A DNA stretch of 64,000 nt. Origin: Cyprinodon diabolis (Eukaryota; Chordata; Actinopteri; Cyprinodontiformes; Cyprinodontidae). Under the pieces are notes generated by a model, which worked only from the letters and a program-made list of their open reading frames with translations, did not search any database and was not told where the DNA came from. The stretch is from NCBI GenBank assembly GCA_030533445.1, contig CM060064.1, positions 38,471,787 to 38,535,786 of the forward strand. The letters run 5' to 3'. Within the stretch, counting starts at the first letter, position 1. Each line of letters begins with the position of its first letter. A program made the translations under genes and the position numbers. Positions 29,640 to 41,045 of this stretch are shown piece after piece.

Positions 29640-30035
29640 TTATGTAGGCTTTTTTCAACAAGAAAGCCCCCATGGGCGCACTTTCCACAAAGCACTATTT
29701 TGCTCCTCCTCCTTGATTTACGTAATTTATATAAGGTTGCTAACATTGGCTAGTGTTGCTTTCGCCACGATTCCATTAATGAGGGACTCCCCTGTAGTGA
29801 AGTCTATAATATTTGCTGCTTGTGCAACTTTTTACCTATTGTTTAAGAGTCCAGGAAATGATGGTAAAGAACCCCCGGCAAACTGCTAATGTTAATCCTA
29901 CATTCCCATGTAATAAATTCATAGCACATTAATGAACTAACACACAAGTCAAATTTTTAGGAGTAACCTTGGAGAAAAAATAAGGGGGTGAAAAAAGGAG
30001 GATAAATGAGCTCCATTTTTTTCTCATAAAAATTA
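29640..30035 (+). mobile_element. Dispersed repeat, copy A (partner at 48.9 kb)
   Basis: Shared blocks with 48895-49275 appear in the same order: GCACACTTTCCACAA-like, CTCCTCCTTGATT, TTGCTGCTTGTG and GCAAACTGCTAATGTT. The copies are diverged, so this is an old interspersed family. Ends are not resolved and no coding region is seen. Confidence 0.6.
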
Positions 30036-30103
30036 TAAAATTTGAATTACAAGAGAATATTAGAATTCAACACGTAAAATATTATGCTATGTCTTCATTG
30101 AAG

Positions 30104-30343
30104 CAAAGGCGTAAATACCAGTAAGCAGAGACAGTAGCTGCTTACGGGCCCACAACCTCTTAGGGGCCCCATTACTGACACTTGATAGGTCCCATACGCA
30201 ATTGTACACTAGGACATCTCTTCACAGATGTTATGGTGCAAAAAATTCCTCTTAAACCCACCTAATACTCAAGTGACTGACCGCACTGGACCATATTAAT
30301 ACAGCAACACATGCCAGCTTGAATTTGTGTCGTTACGCCATTG
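30104..30343. mobile_element. hAT-type MITE with 8-bp duplication
   Basis: A 240-bp element begins CAAAGGCGTAA and ends TTACGCCATTG. The ends are inverted repeats with one mismatch. It is flanked by the exact 8-bp duplication CATTGAAG at 30096-30103 and 30344-30351. The 8-bp duplication is diagnostic of hAT-type insertion. No transposase is present. Confidence 0.85.
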
Positions 30344-30834
30344 CATTGAAGTTATAGCAGAAGTTGTTTTTTTTTCGGGTGAATCATCAAAATAAGTGGT
30401 CCTCCTAAGTGAAATCATTCTGATCACATGTTGCACTTTCAGGCATATACAGTATGTGAGGTGAGCTCTGGTTAAAGACGGTCACTGAAGCTTGCCTTTT
30501 TAACCACGGTTCTTTGAAATAGTCCAGAGTCGTAGGAGAAAAAGTGTCTATGAAGTGTATGAGAAGAAAAGAAAGGCCTCAGAGGAGGCAGATATATCTT
30601 TGGATGCTTTTCGTGGAGAGCTCTCCACATAAAGCATTATGGGATTTGATATTAATGTGTTCACTAAACCTATACTAAAACTAAGTACATCCAAGTCGAC
30701 TTATCAACAATCGGTTGCACTGGATTTTATGTTCTGCTCAATTCAATTTATCTTTATTGTCACTGTCACAAGAACAACAAAATTTTAAAAAGTGCCATCA
30801 ATCAGTGCATATGCTTAACAACAAAAAACAAAAC

Positions 30835-31559
30835 TGTAGGGGATCTGGAGATCTGCCACCTGTCTCCAGCAGAGAGCGCTGTGGGCTTCCTGAGCTGGAG
30901 TCCTCAGCACACCTGGGGATCATCAGCTCATCAGAAGACCTCCCTACATAAGCAGCAGTCAGACCTTCCTTCGACGCCGCAGTGTTGACCTAGTTTGGTT
31001 AGCGAACCTGAGCCTCTGAAATCCTAGTGAATACTAGTTGCCTCTTGAGAGAAACTAGCCTTCTAACTTGTTCTTGTCTTCTTTGCTCGCGGAAACCCGA
31101 CTGAAGTCTGAAGCTCTGGATGAGCATAACCTGGAAATCTGCCTGCCTGCCCACGTAAGCCAAACATGAAGATCTCAGTCTGGATTCCTCCGTCAGTTCT
31201 CTGGGAAGAGCTAGGAAACAAACCCAAGTCCGAAAACTCTCTGGCTAGAAGCTAGACACTGCTGCTGCTGAGCTCTCTGCTACTTCCACTGTGTCTGGAC
31301 CCAACCGGTTCCCCCTGTCAAAGGATCTGTTAGAACCTCTTCAAGGTACGATCAGAATTCAACTCACTCGTCAAGCCCTAACCACCTGACTAACCAAACT
31401 CTCATCTCTCCAGATACAAGAGTAACCAGTCCCGGACCTGCACCAGAACCAGTTGCTGATTAACTCTGTGTGTGTTTCCCAAATAAATATTGTTAAACTT
31501 TCCTCTGTCTCCGTTAGTGTTCTGCATTTGGGTTTTCGTTCATTAAACCAATCATGACA
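30835..31559 (+). mobile_element. Solo LTR, plus strand, same family as 41-49 kb element
   Basis: This 725-bp segment begins TGTAGGGGATCTGGAG and ends ATCATGACA. It is flanked by the duplication AAAAC (30830-30834 and 31560-31564). It aligns through most of its length with the LTRs at 41046 and 48071, including the ACATAAGCAGCAGTCAGACC segment and the AATAAA region. It starts about 105 bp further in than the LTRs of the full element, so those carry a 5' extension that this copy lacks. Confidence 0.88.
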
Positions 31560-31564
31560 AAAAC

Positions 31565-34249
31565 AAAAACAAATCAGTGAGTAATGGGGTCTGAATGCAG
31601 ATGCATTCCACACTTTCCAGATTTTTATTTGTAAAATTATTTTGAAAACCACCATTTTCTGACCAGTTTAAGAATGCAGTGACAAAATCCTATTAAAATA
31701 CATTCAAGTTATTCATTATTATTAATATTCATTATTACATGTAACAACATCCTTCTGTAGGCATAGTATTTCTCATCTTTCAAATGAGACTTTACTCTTT
31801 GATATTTGTTTTGTATACAATCTTAGAATAAAAGTAATGATTTCTCTGTCAAAGAGAATGGGGTGTTTTCACTTTGGAATAAATTCTATACTGAGGCATT
31901 TTTATTATTGTGTTCACCCCCCACCACTTTCTTTCAAATATGAAAAATGTATCTGTGGTTTCTGAGTGCTTTCATTACAGGCAGTGGAGAGCTGCCAGTT
32001 TGGTATCTGCAGCCAAAAACAAGACTAGGGTGTCTGGGGAACTGAATAAATAAATGAATAAATGATTGGGTAAATAAATAAATATAAGATGTATCTGACT
32101 CTTTTTGGAGACTAGGTGGCTGCAGCTTTCTCCGAGATCCAGTCCAGCTCTTAACTAGACTCTGTTTGGACCTGGAAAATCATCTCCTCCTTATCGTCGT
32201 TTTGGCCGGCCACGTCTCCCCCCTTAATGCAAGACATTAGTTTCATTTCTGAATTGGATCTCCTCATGCACGCAGCGAGTTTCCCCATCAGCTGCTTGTC
32301 TGTCAGTGTGAAGATGGTAATTTGAAAGGGAAGGAGGCAGAGGAACAGCTGTTCTTGCAACAGCCAATAATAATGCAAAAAAAATTTACTAACCTTAAAA
32401 ACCACAGAGATGGGACTAAAAATTAGGAATGTATGCCGCTTCCACAGGCCTTCTCTCCCGCGAATTGTCTTTTCCCTGACAAGCAGCTCATTGCATTTCC
32501 CATCATGCATCTGATCGGTCATTCAGAAACACAAAACACAAATAAGTCAACTCGACCATCTGCTTGTTAGAGACAACCATAAAAGTGCCTGTTTTTGAAT
32601 AAAGAACAGAATTACTTTGACAGGGCACCTGTACTGAAAACTGGATCTTTTTTATTCTTCATTTAGGTTTTTGTCAGCAAGAGTAGATAGCTTGCCTTTA
32701 ATTCATCACAGCAAAGCACAATACTTGTGCTGTCCTCATTTTCTAAATCAATAATCAGCCCAGCATGCTTCATTAACAGTGACCAATCAGAGACAAGCTG
32801 GGGATCTCATTTTACAACATGAGCATTCTGAAGACATAAACCATCTGCTACTTGTAGGAACAGAAAAATCAAATTAATCTATTCTTATCATGCATTCAGA
32901 TTTTAAAGCAATTAAAGATGTTCTCACTCTAATCGTACATACAGAAGTAGCTTGGTAATGGGTAGGGCAAACTCTTAGGTGAACTTTCCAGGGTTCTCAG
33001 CGGCACATTTGGAAACTTTACAAGCCTTGCACACTCCAGTGAGCCGTTAGCCCGTACCATACAGATGTTGGCAACAACAATGCATTTTTTATTAACCATT
33101 TAATCATTGTGCAAACCCAGAGATCCCATAATAGGAGGGCTCAAATTCAAAATCCTTGGATGCCAAATCATCTAATGTTTTCAGTTTTAATATAAAACAT
33201 AAAAAAGTCCAGTGCAAGCAAAGCTGGCTTCAACGTCATATAAAATCCAATGATTAACTGGAACGTTGAATTTACCTTAATTAAGCCGAGGGATTTCTGC
33301 TTGCCCAGAATGATAATTTTAGCTCAGATGTGGCACTGGTGCTTTTGTAACCTCAGAGGGGTCGGGCATCAAAGCTCTCCAACCATAGTTTATTTCAGCA
33401 TTATGTAGTCCAATTAAAGCGATCATAAGGACAGTTTCAAGGCAAAAAAAAAACCTAGAAAGATGTTTAATTCCTATTCTTAGTCTGCAGAACAGTCTTA
33501 ACATGACAGTTTTTTTTTTACCAAAACAATTGGTCAATCTTTCTATGCTTATAAACAGTACAAGTCACTAACTTGGTCTCATATTAAGGTGTTTTGACAT
33601 TTAGAAAGTGACATATTTCTTTAATATAGTTCTCCTCATATGCCTCTCAGGAATCTCTAGTAACAGCCACAAAACCTAACTCAGCACAAGTCAGGAAAGG
33701 AACAACACAGCACTGATAGATATAATAATGCAACATACCAATGTACCCATAATTCATTGACTGGTACTCTTTCTCATTAAGACTTGAAAAGTAGGTGAGA
33801 TTGCCTGACCCTATATCAATAAGTTCAGATCTTCATTTGTAGGTTTTTAGTACTTTTTGTCATGATTAAATTGCAAACCTACACAACCAATATCTATTAA
33901 TACTCCCCAAAATAAACACGTTAATTAATACTAATACACCTTTGCTAGGCAAACATTATTAAGTCAAGGATCAGCAGTTAGTTAGGTTTAAGATAATACT
34001 GAGTGCAAAGAACATACACCCTTGAACAAAGGTTGCTGGTAGCCCTTGTTTAATGAAAGAAAAACCCACAATGGTTAAAAAAAAATTGACTTTGACCAAC
34101 ATAAACAATAACATTTCTATAAAACGTAACAACTTAAAGTCACACGCTGTAGATATGAACACGTTCCTAAAAAGAATGATTTTAAAGAATAAACTCAAGA
34201 AACAGGCATGAACTAAAATGATGGTAACGCTAGAAAAAAACATTACCAA
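31565..34249. other. Gene-free stretch with a conserved-looking block
   Basis: No gene is established. An AAAT-type run lies at about 32044-32085. About 32150-32520 stands out by balanced composition and has a 123-residue minus-strand ORF, described separately. The remainder shows nothing. Confidence 0.45.
32190..32310 (-). other. Possible exon or conserved noncoding block (unrecognised)
   Basis: On the minus strand a pyrimidine-rich tract (GCCTCCTTCCCTTTC) precedes an ACTGACAG acceptor-like site. This is followed by an open frame rich in Lys, Met, Asp and Glu that ends near a CAG/GTCC junction, a poor donor. The frame stays open to 32151. I do not recognise a protein family. It may equally be a regulatory block whose frame is open by chance. 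Confidence 0.2.
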
Positions 34250-34255
34250 GGGGCA

Positions 34256-34770
34256 ATGTTAAATCAAGGTCTGTCCACTAATTACCATCACAGGTGTCCA
34301 CAATCTTTTAATCAGTCAGTGAGCCTATATATAGGGCTACAGATAATCACTGTGCTATTTGGTGACATGGTTTGTACCACACTCAACATGGACCAGAGGA
34401 AGAAAAGGAAAGAGGTGTCTCAGGAGACTAAAGACAAAATTATAGACAAACATTTCAAAGGTTAAGATATCATTTAGAAAAGTTAGATCTATGGAACTGT
34501 TACCATCATCTCTGGATTTTACAGCAGTAGAAAAAAGGATGACAAATCAAAAAGACGAATACTACAAATGTATTCAAAGGAGCTCAGAAAGTTCTAAAGG
34601 GATTAAAGGTGAACTTCAAGCTCAAGGAACATCAGTGTCAAGTAGAAAAGCTAGACTTGAATTTCCAAAATACACTCCAAAATCTCTGGAAGGAGCTGAA
34701 AAATGCTGTCTGGAAAAATTACCCTTGAAAACTGAGACAACTAGACAACTTTGTCCACGTGTATAGGATT
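34256..34770 (+). pseudogene. Fossil Tc1-like transposase fragment
   Basis: An ATG at 34388 opens a frame beginning MDQRKKRKEVSQETKDKIID, the N-terminal DNA-binding start of a Tc1-family transposase. It stops at 34463-34465 after about 25 residues. Downstream to about 34770 other frames keep Tc1-like phrases such as KRMTNQKDEYYKCIQ and GIKGELQAQGTSVSS, so the copy has lost sequence between helix-turn-helix domains and suffered frameshifts. The catalytic DD34E core is absent. Inverted-repeat ends were not found. It is a different subfamily from the intact element at 46327-47938. Confidence 0.75.
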
Positions 34771-37700
34771 TTTATAATTATTTTTAAGAACCTAAATCAC
34801 CCTCCTGTAACCTCAAAAACATTGGCAGATTGTATGGGTTTGTTTATTGGAATCGTTAAAACAGAGTAACAGACAAAATCAAGATTAATTCAGATCATCC
34901 AGAATTCTCACCAACCCCGGGATAATGGACCAAATCACAACAGTTCCTAAATATTTGTACTGGCTCCCATATCATGTGTATAAGAATATATTCTAAAGCT
35001 TGGTAATAGATCTATAAGTCCATTAATAATATTTGGAAAACTAATTTAGCTGTGAAACCATCCTTATCTTTCAGGTCATTTTTATTTTCCTTTGGCTTAA
35101 AACCTGAGATTTACAGAAAGCTTTAGTTCTTTAAATGTCTGTAGCATCATAAATGTCAAGATATCAGTTTTCATTTGATCCTGTATTACACATCCGAAAG
35201 TTTGAAATTTGTATTGAAAATCACTCTTTATGACATGCATAAATGCTACAAAAATATTTTAGTTTCATTCTGTTTATTTCTTCTGTAAAGGATTAACATT
35301 TACATAAATGATGATATATAAATGAAATTGATTTGCATTTAGTGCACTTTGAATTACAATTAATGAAAAAAAATGTAATTCAAAGTGTAAATCTTTCTTT
35401 CCCTCTACCTCTATCTTTGTGATTAGTTATAACTTCCTGGTTTAGTCCCATGTGCAATTTCTATGGAGGCTCACATTAGTGGCACCAGTTGAAATTCATG
35501 AATCGCACCCCCCCGCCCCCCATGCCTAGGTTTACTGGGCTAACTCCCAAGCCAAGAGCGCAATGAGCTATTGTTACGCTCCGACTGCTCCTCTCGATTT
35601 CAGAGCTATCAACAGCTGTCGATCGGATATGTCCTGGACTCCCTCCATGAATCACAGGCGCCCATCATCAGGAGACAAAACAAATAACATTCAGCCAAAT
35701 GTGCAGCCCAGAGCTGAAACAGGTGCAACAAAAACGCCCAATATGCAAATGCAACTCAGAACTCAGTTTCATGATCAAAATTTAGCCGAGGCCTTTGACA
35801 GACCTTAAGAGGTCAAAAGTTCAGCAGTGCATGGAGTTCATGTGGTTGTCATGTTATGATTTTACTACCACCTTAGAAGTTTGAAACTCACTTACACAGA
35901 TCCGTCAAGCTGAAAAATAATAAATATACTCACAACTTGCAAAAACTGGGGTCACTTTCTAAAGCCAGATGGGAAGTATCTATTTCAAGATGAAACCATC
36001 AGAAATCTATAAGTCTAAAATCCTTGTAAATCTGTGTCCTGGTATTGATTTGAAAGTGTATAGGTTAAACCTTTAAACTTTGTCCTGTATTTCAACAGGA
36101 GCCGTAAATAATTATCAAGAGGATCAATATCGTCTGTTGTGGTAAAATCAAAACTTCAATTGCACAATTCCAACCTAAAGACATTTTTGAAAAGCCCACT
36201 GGCATGAGAACTTCTTAGAAAATTGATTAAGAAAGCAATTCTTCTGGTTTAAGCATGAGTTCAAGCAAATATTTATATGCAATTACCCTAAAAGCCTCTT
36301 AAAAAACAAAGTTTCATGATATTTAGCTTGATTATATGAAGGGAAACTTTGCTTAACGGTGACTGCAATGGAGTTAGGAAAAACAAAACAGAAAATAAAC
36401 TTTGTATATTTTGTTTGTCTGTCTCTGAATAGGAGTCTGCAGGTAAATAAATCATAGCTTAATCCCAGCCCATCACCAACCCTTATACCATCTGTTAGCC
36501 TGAAAACTGTGTGATTTGAAGATACATAATTAATAGTTAAACAACATTCTAATTAAAACGGACAAACTGGATGCTCTTACCATTGGGGAGCTATAATTAT
36601 GAGCTAAAATTTAAGCTAGAATGAAATATTTAGGCAGGAAAATTATCTTTCACTCGTTAGTCTTGAACGCATTAATATGAATATGTGAAGTGCATCCGAG
36701 GTGGGACCTACAAGATGATATTTTCCTTTATCAAGGCAGTAACTAACTGCAACATTTGTTGCTGTGCCATATGGGTAACTTCATCTGATGGGAAATGTAA
36801 AACACATTTTTGACTTTAGTACAATTTAACTTTTTGTAAAAAAAACTGTAAAACCGCATTTTGTAGGAGAAGGAATATGTTTTTATCAGTTAACCTTTAG
36901 GCAGCTTATTGGACCTGCTTGATCCCACCTCATGCTTGTCTTGTCTTTGTAATTTCAGAAAGCATTATGCTGAACTTTAATTTAGGTGTCAGAAATATAC
37001 CTTGTATTAGCAGTTACATGCATTTGAAGACAGATTCACAAGCTTACATAGAGGGTAACATGATGTTCCCCGAAAGACCTATTAATTCCTATGAGGATTG
37101 ATCAGTGTTTGCGAGCCGCCATGAAAATCCAAATAGGATCCGTCAGCAATTAAGGGAGTATGGGGGGACATTAGGAAGACGAGCTGCTCACCAGCCCACA
37201 TTCCCAATCCCTGCACAGCATGCAGTGGGATGAGCCTGGCATGGAGGCTCTCATGGAAGACCCGCGCATACCGAGGGTCATCTATATTCCACCCATGTTA
37301 TGGCAATATTGATATTGGCAGGCAGTCTGCTGATATTGGGTACGTAATGATGCAATTAAAACTGGAGCTATTTTACTATTATTGGCAAGAATGTGTCCCT
37401 CCCCCTCCCATTTTAGGAGGCAAATATGATTTGGAAGGGAAGCAGCGAGATCCAGAGAGAACCCACTCGTAATAAAGGAATTCATCTTGTCATCTCAATG
37501 CCGTTTTTTGGTTCATCTGTTAATGCAGTTTATTAGAGGAGGTGGGGGACAGTACTTTTTGTGGTGCTTTTCATATTTACATAAATCTATCATGCATGCA
37601 CTCTGGTGTATGTTCTTTTTAGTGCCATAATTCACCTTGCAACAAACCATTGAGCCGAGTCTTATGCTTTGCTTAACTGCACTCAAGTTGAGAATCAAAT

Positions 37701-38880
37701 ATATAACGAGGGAGAAATGCTTGTTTTATCCATTATTGAAGTCATCTGCAAGATATGAGATCTGAAAAAGAGCCCAGAATGAAAGAAAAATGCAAATCAG
37801 TTCAATAATATTGGTTTATGCACAGGTTATATACCTTGGAAATAAAAGACCTGAGTGTTTTTAGAGCCATATGTTGCTTCTTTGTTCCAAGAGGGGAGAT
37901 GCATTCGTGTCACTTATGTTTCTGATTAGCAAAATGATTTATGCCACAATCACTCAAAAATTCAGACAGCGAATGTGAAAATGCTTTGTGACTCCACCAG
38001 ATGTGCACAATAAAACAAGATTCCCATTGTAATCTGGGGTACTTAGTTTATATGAAGCTAATATAAGGCACACTTGGATGTGTGGAAGTCACTCTTTTTA
38101 AAATTTGACTATAAATGATTGGAAATAAATTGTGTGTTTTATGCTGTGTGGCATGAGTGGGTTGATAAATTAGGAACAGTTTTGTACCTTGACTTATCTA
38201 CAAGACAAACCTGGTGGAGATCACAGGGATTAATTGCTTCAGAGGTGTGGAACGCCACTTTCCTATTCTTTCCTCTGCATTCTGTGCCTAAACAATGATT
38301 AATCACCCTTTAACTATTCTCCAGAGGATGCTGGTATTTGCCAAGCCTGGCCTTATCCGCCGAAAGCCGCCTGTGCAGGTTGGAGAAGGCACTTGCCAGG
38401 TACAGGGAAGGCAACCTGTCCTCATCCGTTATCAGATTAGGAAAGTGTCAGGGAGCAGACGCACAGGAGCAACGCTGTTGTTCCTTGCAGATCCCAAATC
38501 ACAAATCCCCATCCCTCCCACCTATTTTATTTCCTCTCCTCGCAGCCCTCTAAACAACACCTCCACCTCGGCTGCCACTCACTCGGAAGCCATCGGCTCT
38601 GTCAACTCTTCCCAGCCAATCACAAGGCAGCTCTGGCAGCTTGCAGTCCTGCTGATCTTCTGCCAGCAGACTACAATTTCAATCAGATCATCTGCTTCCA
38701 ACTTATGCTGGAAAATGAAAACTATGCTAACTTGAAGTTTACAGTGAAGCAATACAATTTTACCTCTTTCAAAACATACTACACTACACGTGTCAACAAA
38801 TATTTACATTTACATTAATGAACAGACATTCTTGAAAGTCCTAGACTGTGCAAAAATGCCAGAAAGTAGAGATTCACTGT
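34771..38880. other. Gene-free stretch with three conserved-looking blocks
   Basis: No gene is supported. A perfect 13-bp inverted repeat (CACTTTGAATTAC and its complement) lies at 35345-35387. Blocks at about 35500-35810, 37080-37480 and 38290-38740 have balanced composition and moderate ORFs (81, 80 and 146 residues) without domains. The first contains an octamer-like ATATGCAAAT. They are candidates for conserved noncoding elements on composition only. Confidence 0.4.
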
Positions 38881-39070
38881 ATCAGGGTATGCTGATGAAG
38901 GTTCTCAGTCATCCAGGTCATAGTCATTCCGTATAATAAATATACCCACAACAGGAAGCTTTCTCAATTCAAATGTCTGGATCCGCAGTGAGTTTGAGTC
39001 TTATATGGACAAGGCCTTGTATTGCTTGGAAACATGCAAATGGTAACCGATGAATGGGTCGTTTAGTTCC
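38881..39070 (+). mobile_element. Possible retroelement fragment
   Basis: The phrases GATGAAGGTTCTCAGTCATC and GAGTTTGAGTCTTATATGG recur in many fish genomes and I associate them with an interspersed element, perhaps Penelope-like. This is recognition from memory, and no coding sequence or end is visible. Confidence 0.3.
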
Positions 39071-39077
39071 ATCGTTA

Positions 39078-39210
39078 GCCTGTAATATCTGAACCTGTCT
39101 ATGATTCTAGGGGTCGGTCGTTAAAGGGGGGATTGCCGTTAAGGGGGGGATTATCTCCTGTAATACCTGAAACCTGTCTATGATTGTTAAGGGTCGGTCG
39201 TTAAGGAGGT
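39078..39210 (+). repeat. Imperfect tandem duplication
   Basis: A segment of about 50 bp containing CCTGTCTATGATT and GGGTCGGTCGTTAA occurs at about 39080-39127 and again at about 39158-39207. A G-rich spacer separates the copies. The two copies differ at a few positions. Confidence 0.7.
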
Positions 39211-40253
39211 GTTGTTCACCGGCTGGAGCGGGTAGGTCCCTCGTTCCTCTGTGATGGGGTGGGGGGTTTGGTGATATCTGGAAGGGATCATGTCTACGAT
39301 TGAATTGTATGTTTTTGGAAGCTGAAATCTGAGTCCACCACCTCTGTTTAAATCAGGGTAGAAAAAATTATTATAACATAGTAACAATAAAAGTTGACAA
39401 TGCCCCTCAAAGACACAAATACCAGTCTGTCCATTAATGCGGTGGAAACTCAAACAACTGATCACCAGTGTTATGTTAATTCAGCTTCAACAGATGTCCA
39501 CTGAAAGAATAATTTAACAAATATTGCATCTGCACCGCACGTTTGTCATGGCGTAAAGAGAGATTTGTTTGTCAATTCCTCCTTGTACATCCTTACTGTT
39601 GGTTGCCTAAAGCCAAGGGTTGCTTCTTACTCTATCTTTACTACAGCTCACAGCTTTTAAACAGGACTTAGGTCATAGAACTGAATGAATGAAATTACCA
39701 AGGAGAAGGTTACTTCTGATTCTGGTGACTGATTGATGTTATTTAATCAGTAAAATTGTATTTGTAGATAATGGATAATAATGCTGTTAAAAGATCTGAC
39801 AACTCTTTTGTTGACTATATTCAGTGATTAATTTTATGTGGTGTGTTTTCAGCGAGATGACATTAAGCTTAACACCATCTTTGAATGCAATCGTCCAGAT
39901 AGGAACCATCAATAAATGTTATAACAGTGGCTTTTAAAATGGGGGCAATAGCCCCCTGGGACGTTGCTAGGGGGGCAAGAAAAAAAAATGCAAAAAAAAA
40001 TGTTTTGTATTATCATGAAAAAAGAATGCCCATATTATATCGACAATCGATATTTCATTATTTTCCCTTAGCCTTTGGAAAAAGACAAAAAATGCAAATA
40101 GACCTTATTTGCTTTTTTTTTCTCTCCCACAGTTCCTCTATTTCTATCCATTAAATTAGAAATTTCACTTGGATTGTTGCAAATATATTTTCTCTATTTC
40201 TTTCTTTCTTAAAACCTTTTTGTTAAATTTTTTAAAGAAGTTATTTATATAGT
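39211..40253. other. Gene-free stretch
   Basis: A short segment at about 39925-39980 (GGGGGCAATAGCCCCCTGGG) is a local inverted repeat and resembles worn hAT sequence. Otherwise nothing is recognised. Confidence 0.4.
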
Positions 40254-40281
40254 TTTATATATATATATATATAAATATATA

Positions 40282-40371
<90 letters not shown>
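40254..40371 (+). repeat. Long (TA)n microsatellite
   Basis: About 118 bp of TA repeats with a few TAAATA interruptions near the left end. Confidence 0.97.
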
Positions 40372-40376
<5 letters not shown>

Positions 40377-41040
40377 AGAAGTTATTAATTGTCATGGCAT
40401 TACTACGAAGTTTTGAAGGTTCTCCCTGTACCTTGTGCTATGAAGCCTGTGTGAGGTAATTAAAAAAGATAATGGTTATAACCATGAAAGTTTCATTTTG
40501 TTCATCAAAATGTAGAATAACTGCCAATAATCTTTTCCAAATCTTTTAACAAACTGCTGTAGGTGGTGCACCAGTGTAAGACTATGCTATCTACTACTGA
40601 TAAATATCTAATAGGTGTATGGAAAAGAGGGAAATGCTAGTTATGAAAAATATTCTGAAGATAAAGAATATGTGTGCATATTTTGAGGTAATTATTAGTC
40701 AGCCCTGACCATTTATTTGAATAATTATGCTTATTCTTGAATAAGCCAAATGGGGAAAATAAAGGCTCAAAATCTAACTCAGCTGTTATATATAAAGATT
40801 ACATGGGTTCGTATCAGAAATTTAACAGGCAAGAAATTAAAAATATTTTTATTCCCCAAGCCAACCTTAACAATTAAAACAATTGTTTAGTGAACCCTAA
40901 TTAGTGTATTATTCTATATCATTAAATGTGTCACCATTCCGAATTTTGACTTTTTTGTAAAAACTCTCGGCATCAGTGATAACTTGCCAGAAAATCCAAT
41001 GAGAAAGTGGCTTGTTTTATTTTATTTATTTTTTTTGCAT
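40372..41040. other. AT-rich left flank of the LTR element
   Basis: No gene or repeat was recognised up to the 5-bp target duplication at 41041-41045. Confidence 0.5.
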
Positions 41041-41045
41041 ATGTG

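Noticed and set aside
38295..38735. 146-residue ORF that could be a small gene
   Set aside because: No domain and no splice or start context is convincing. At best it is a conserved noncoding block.
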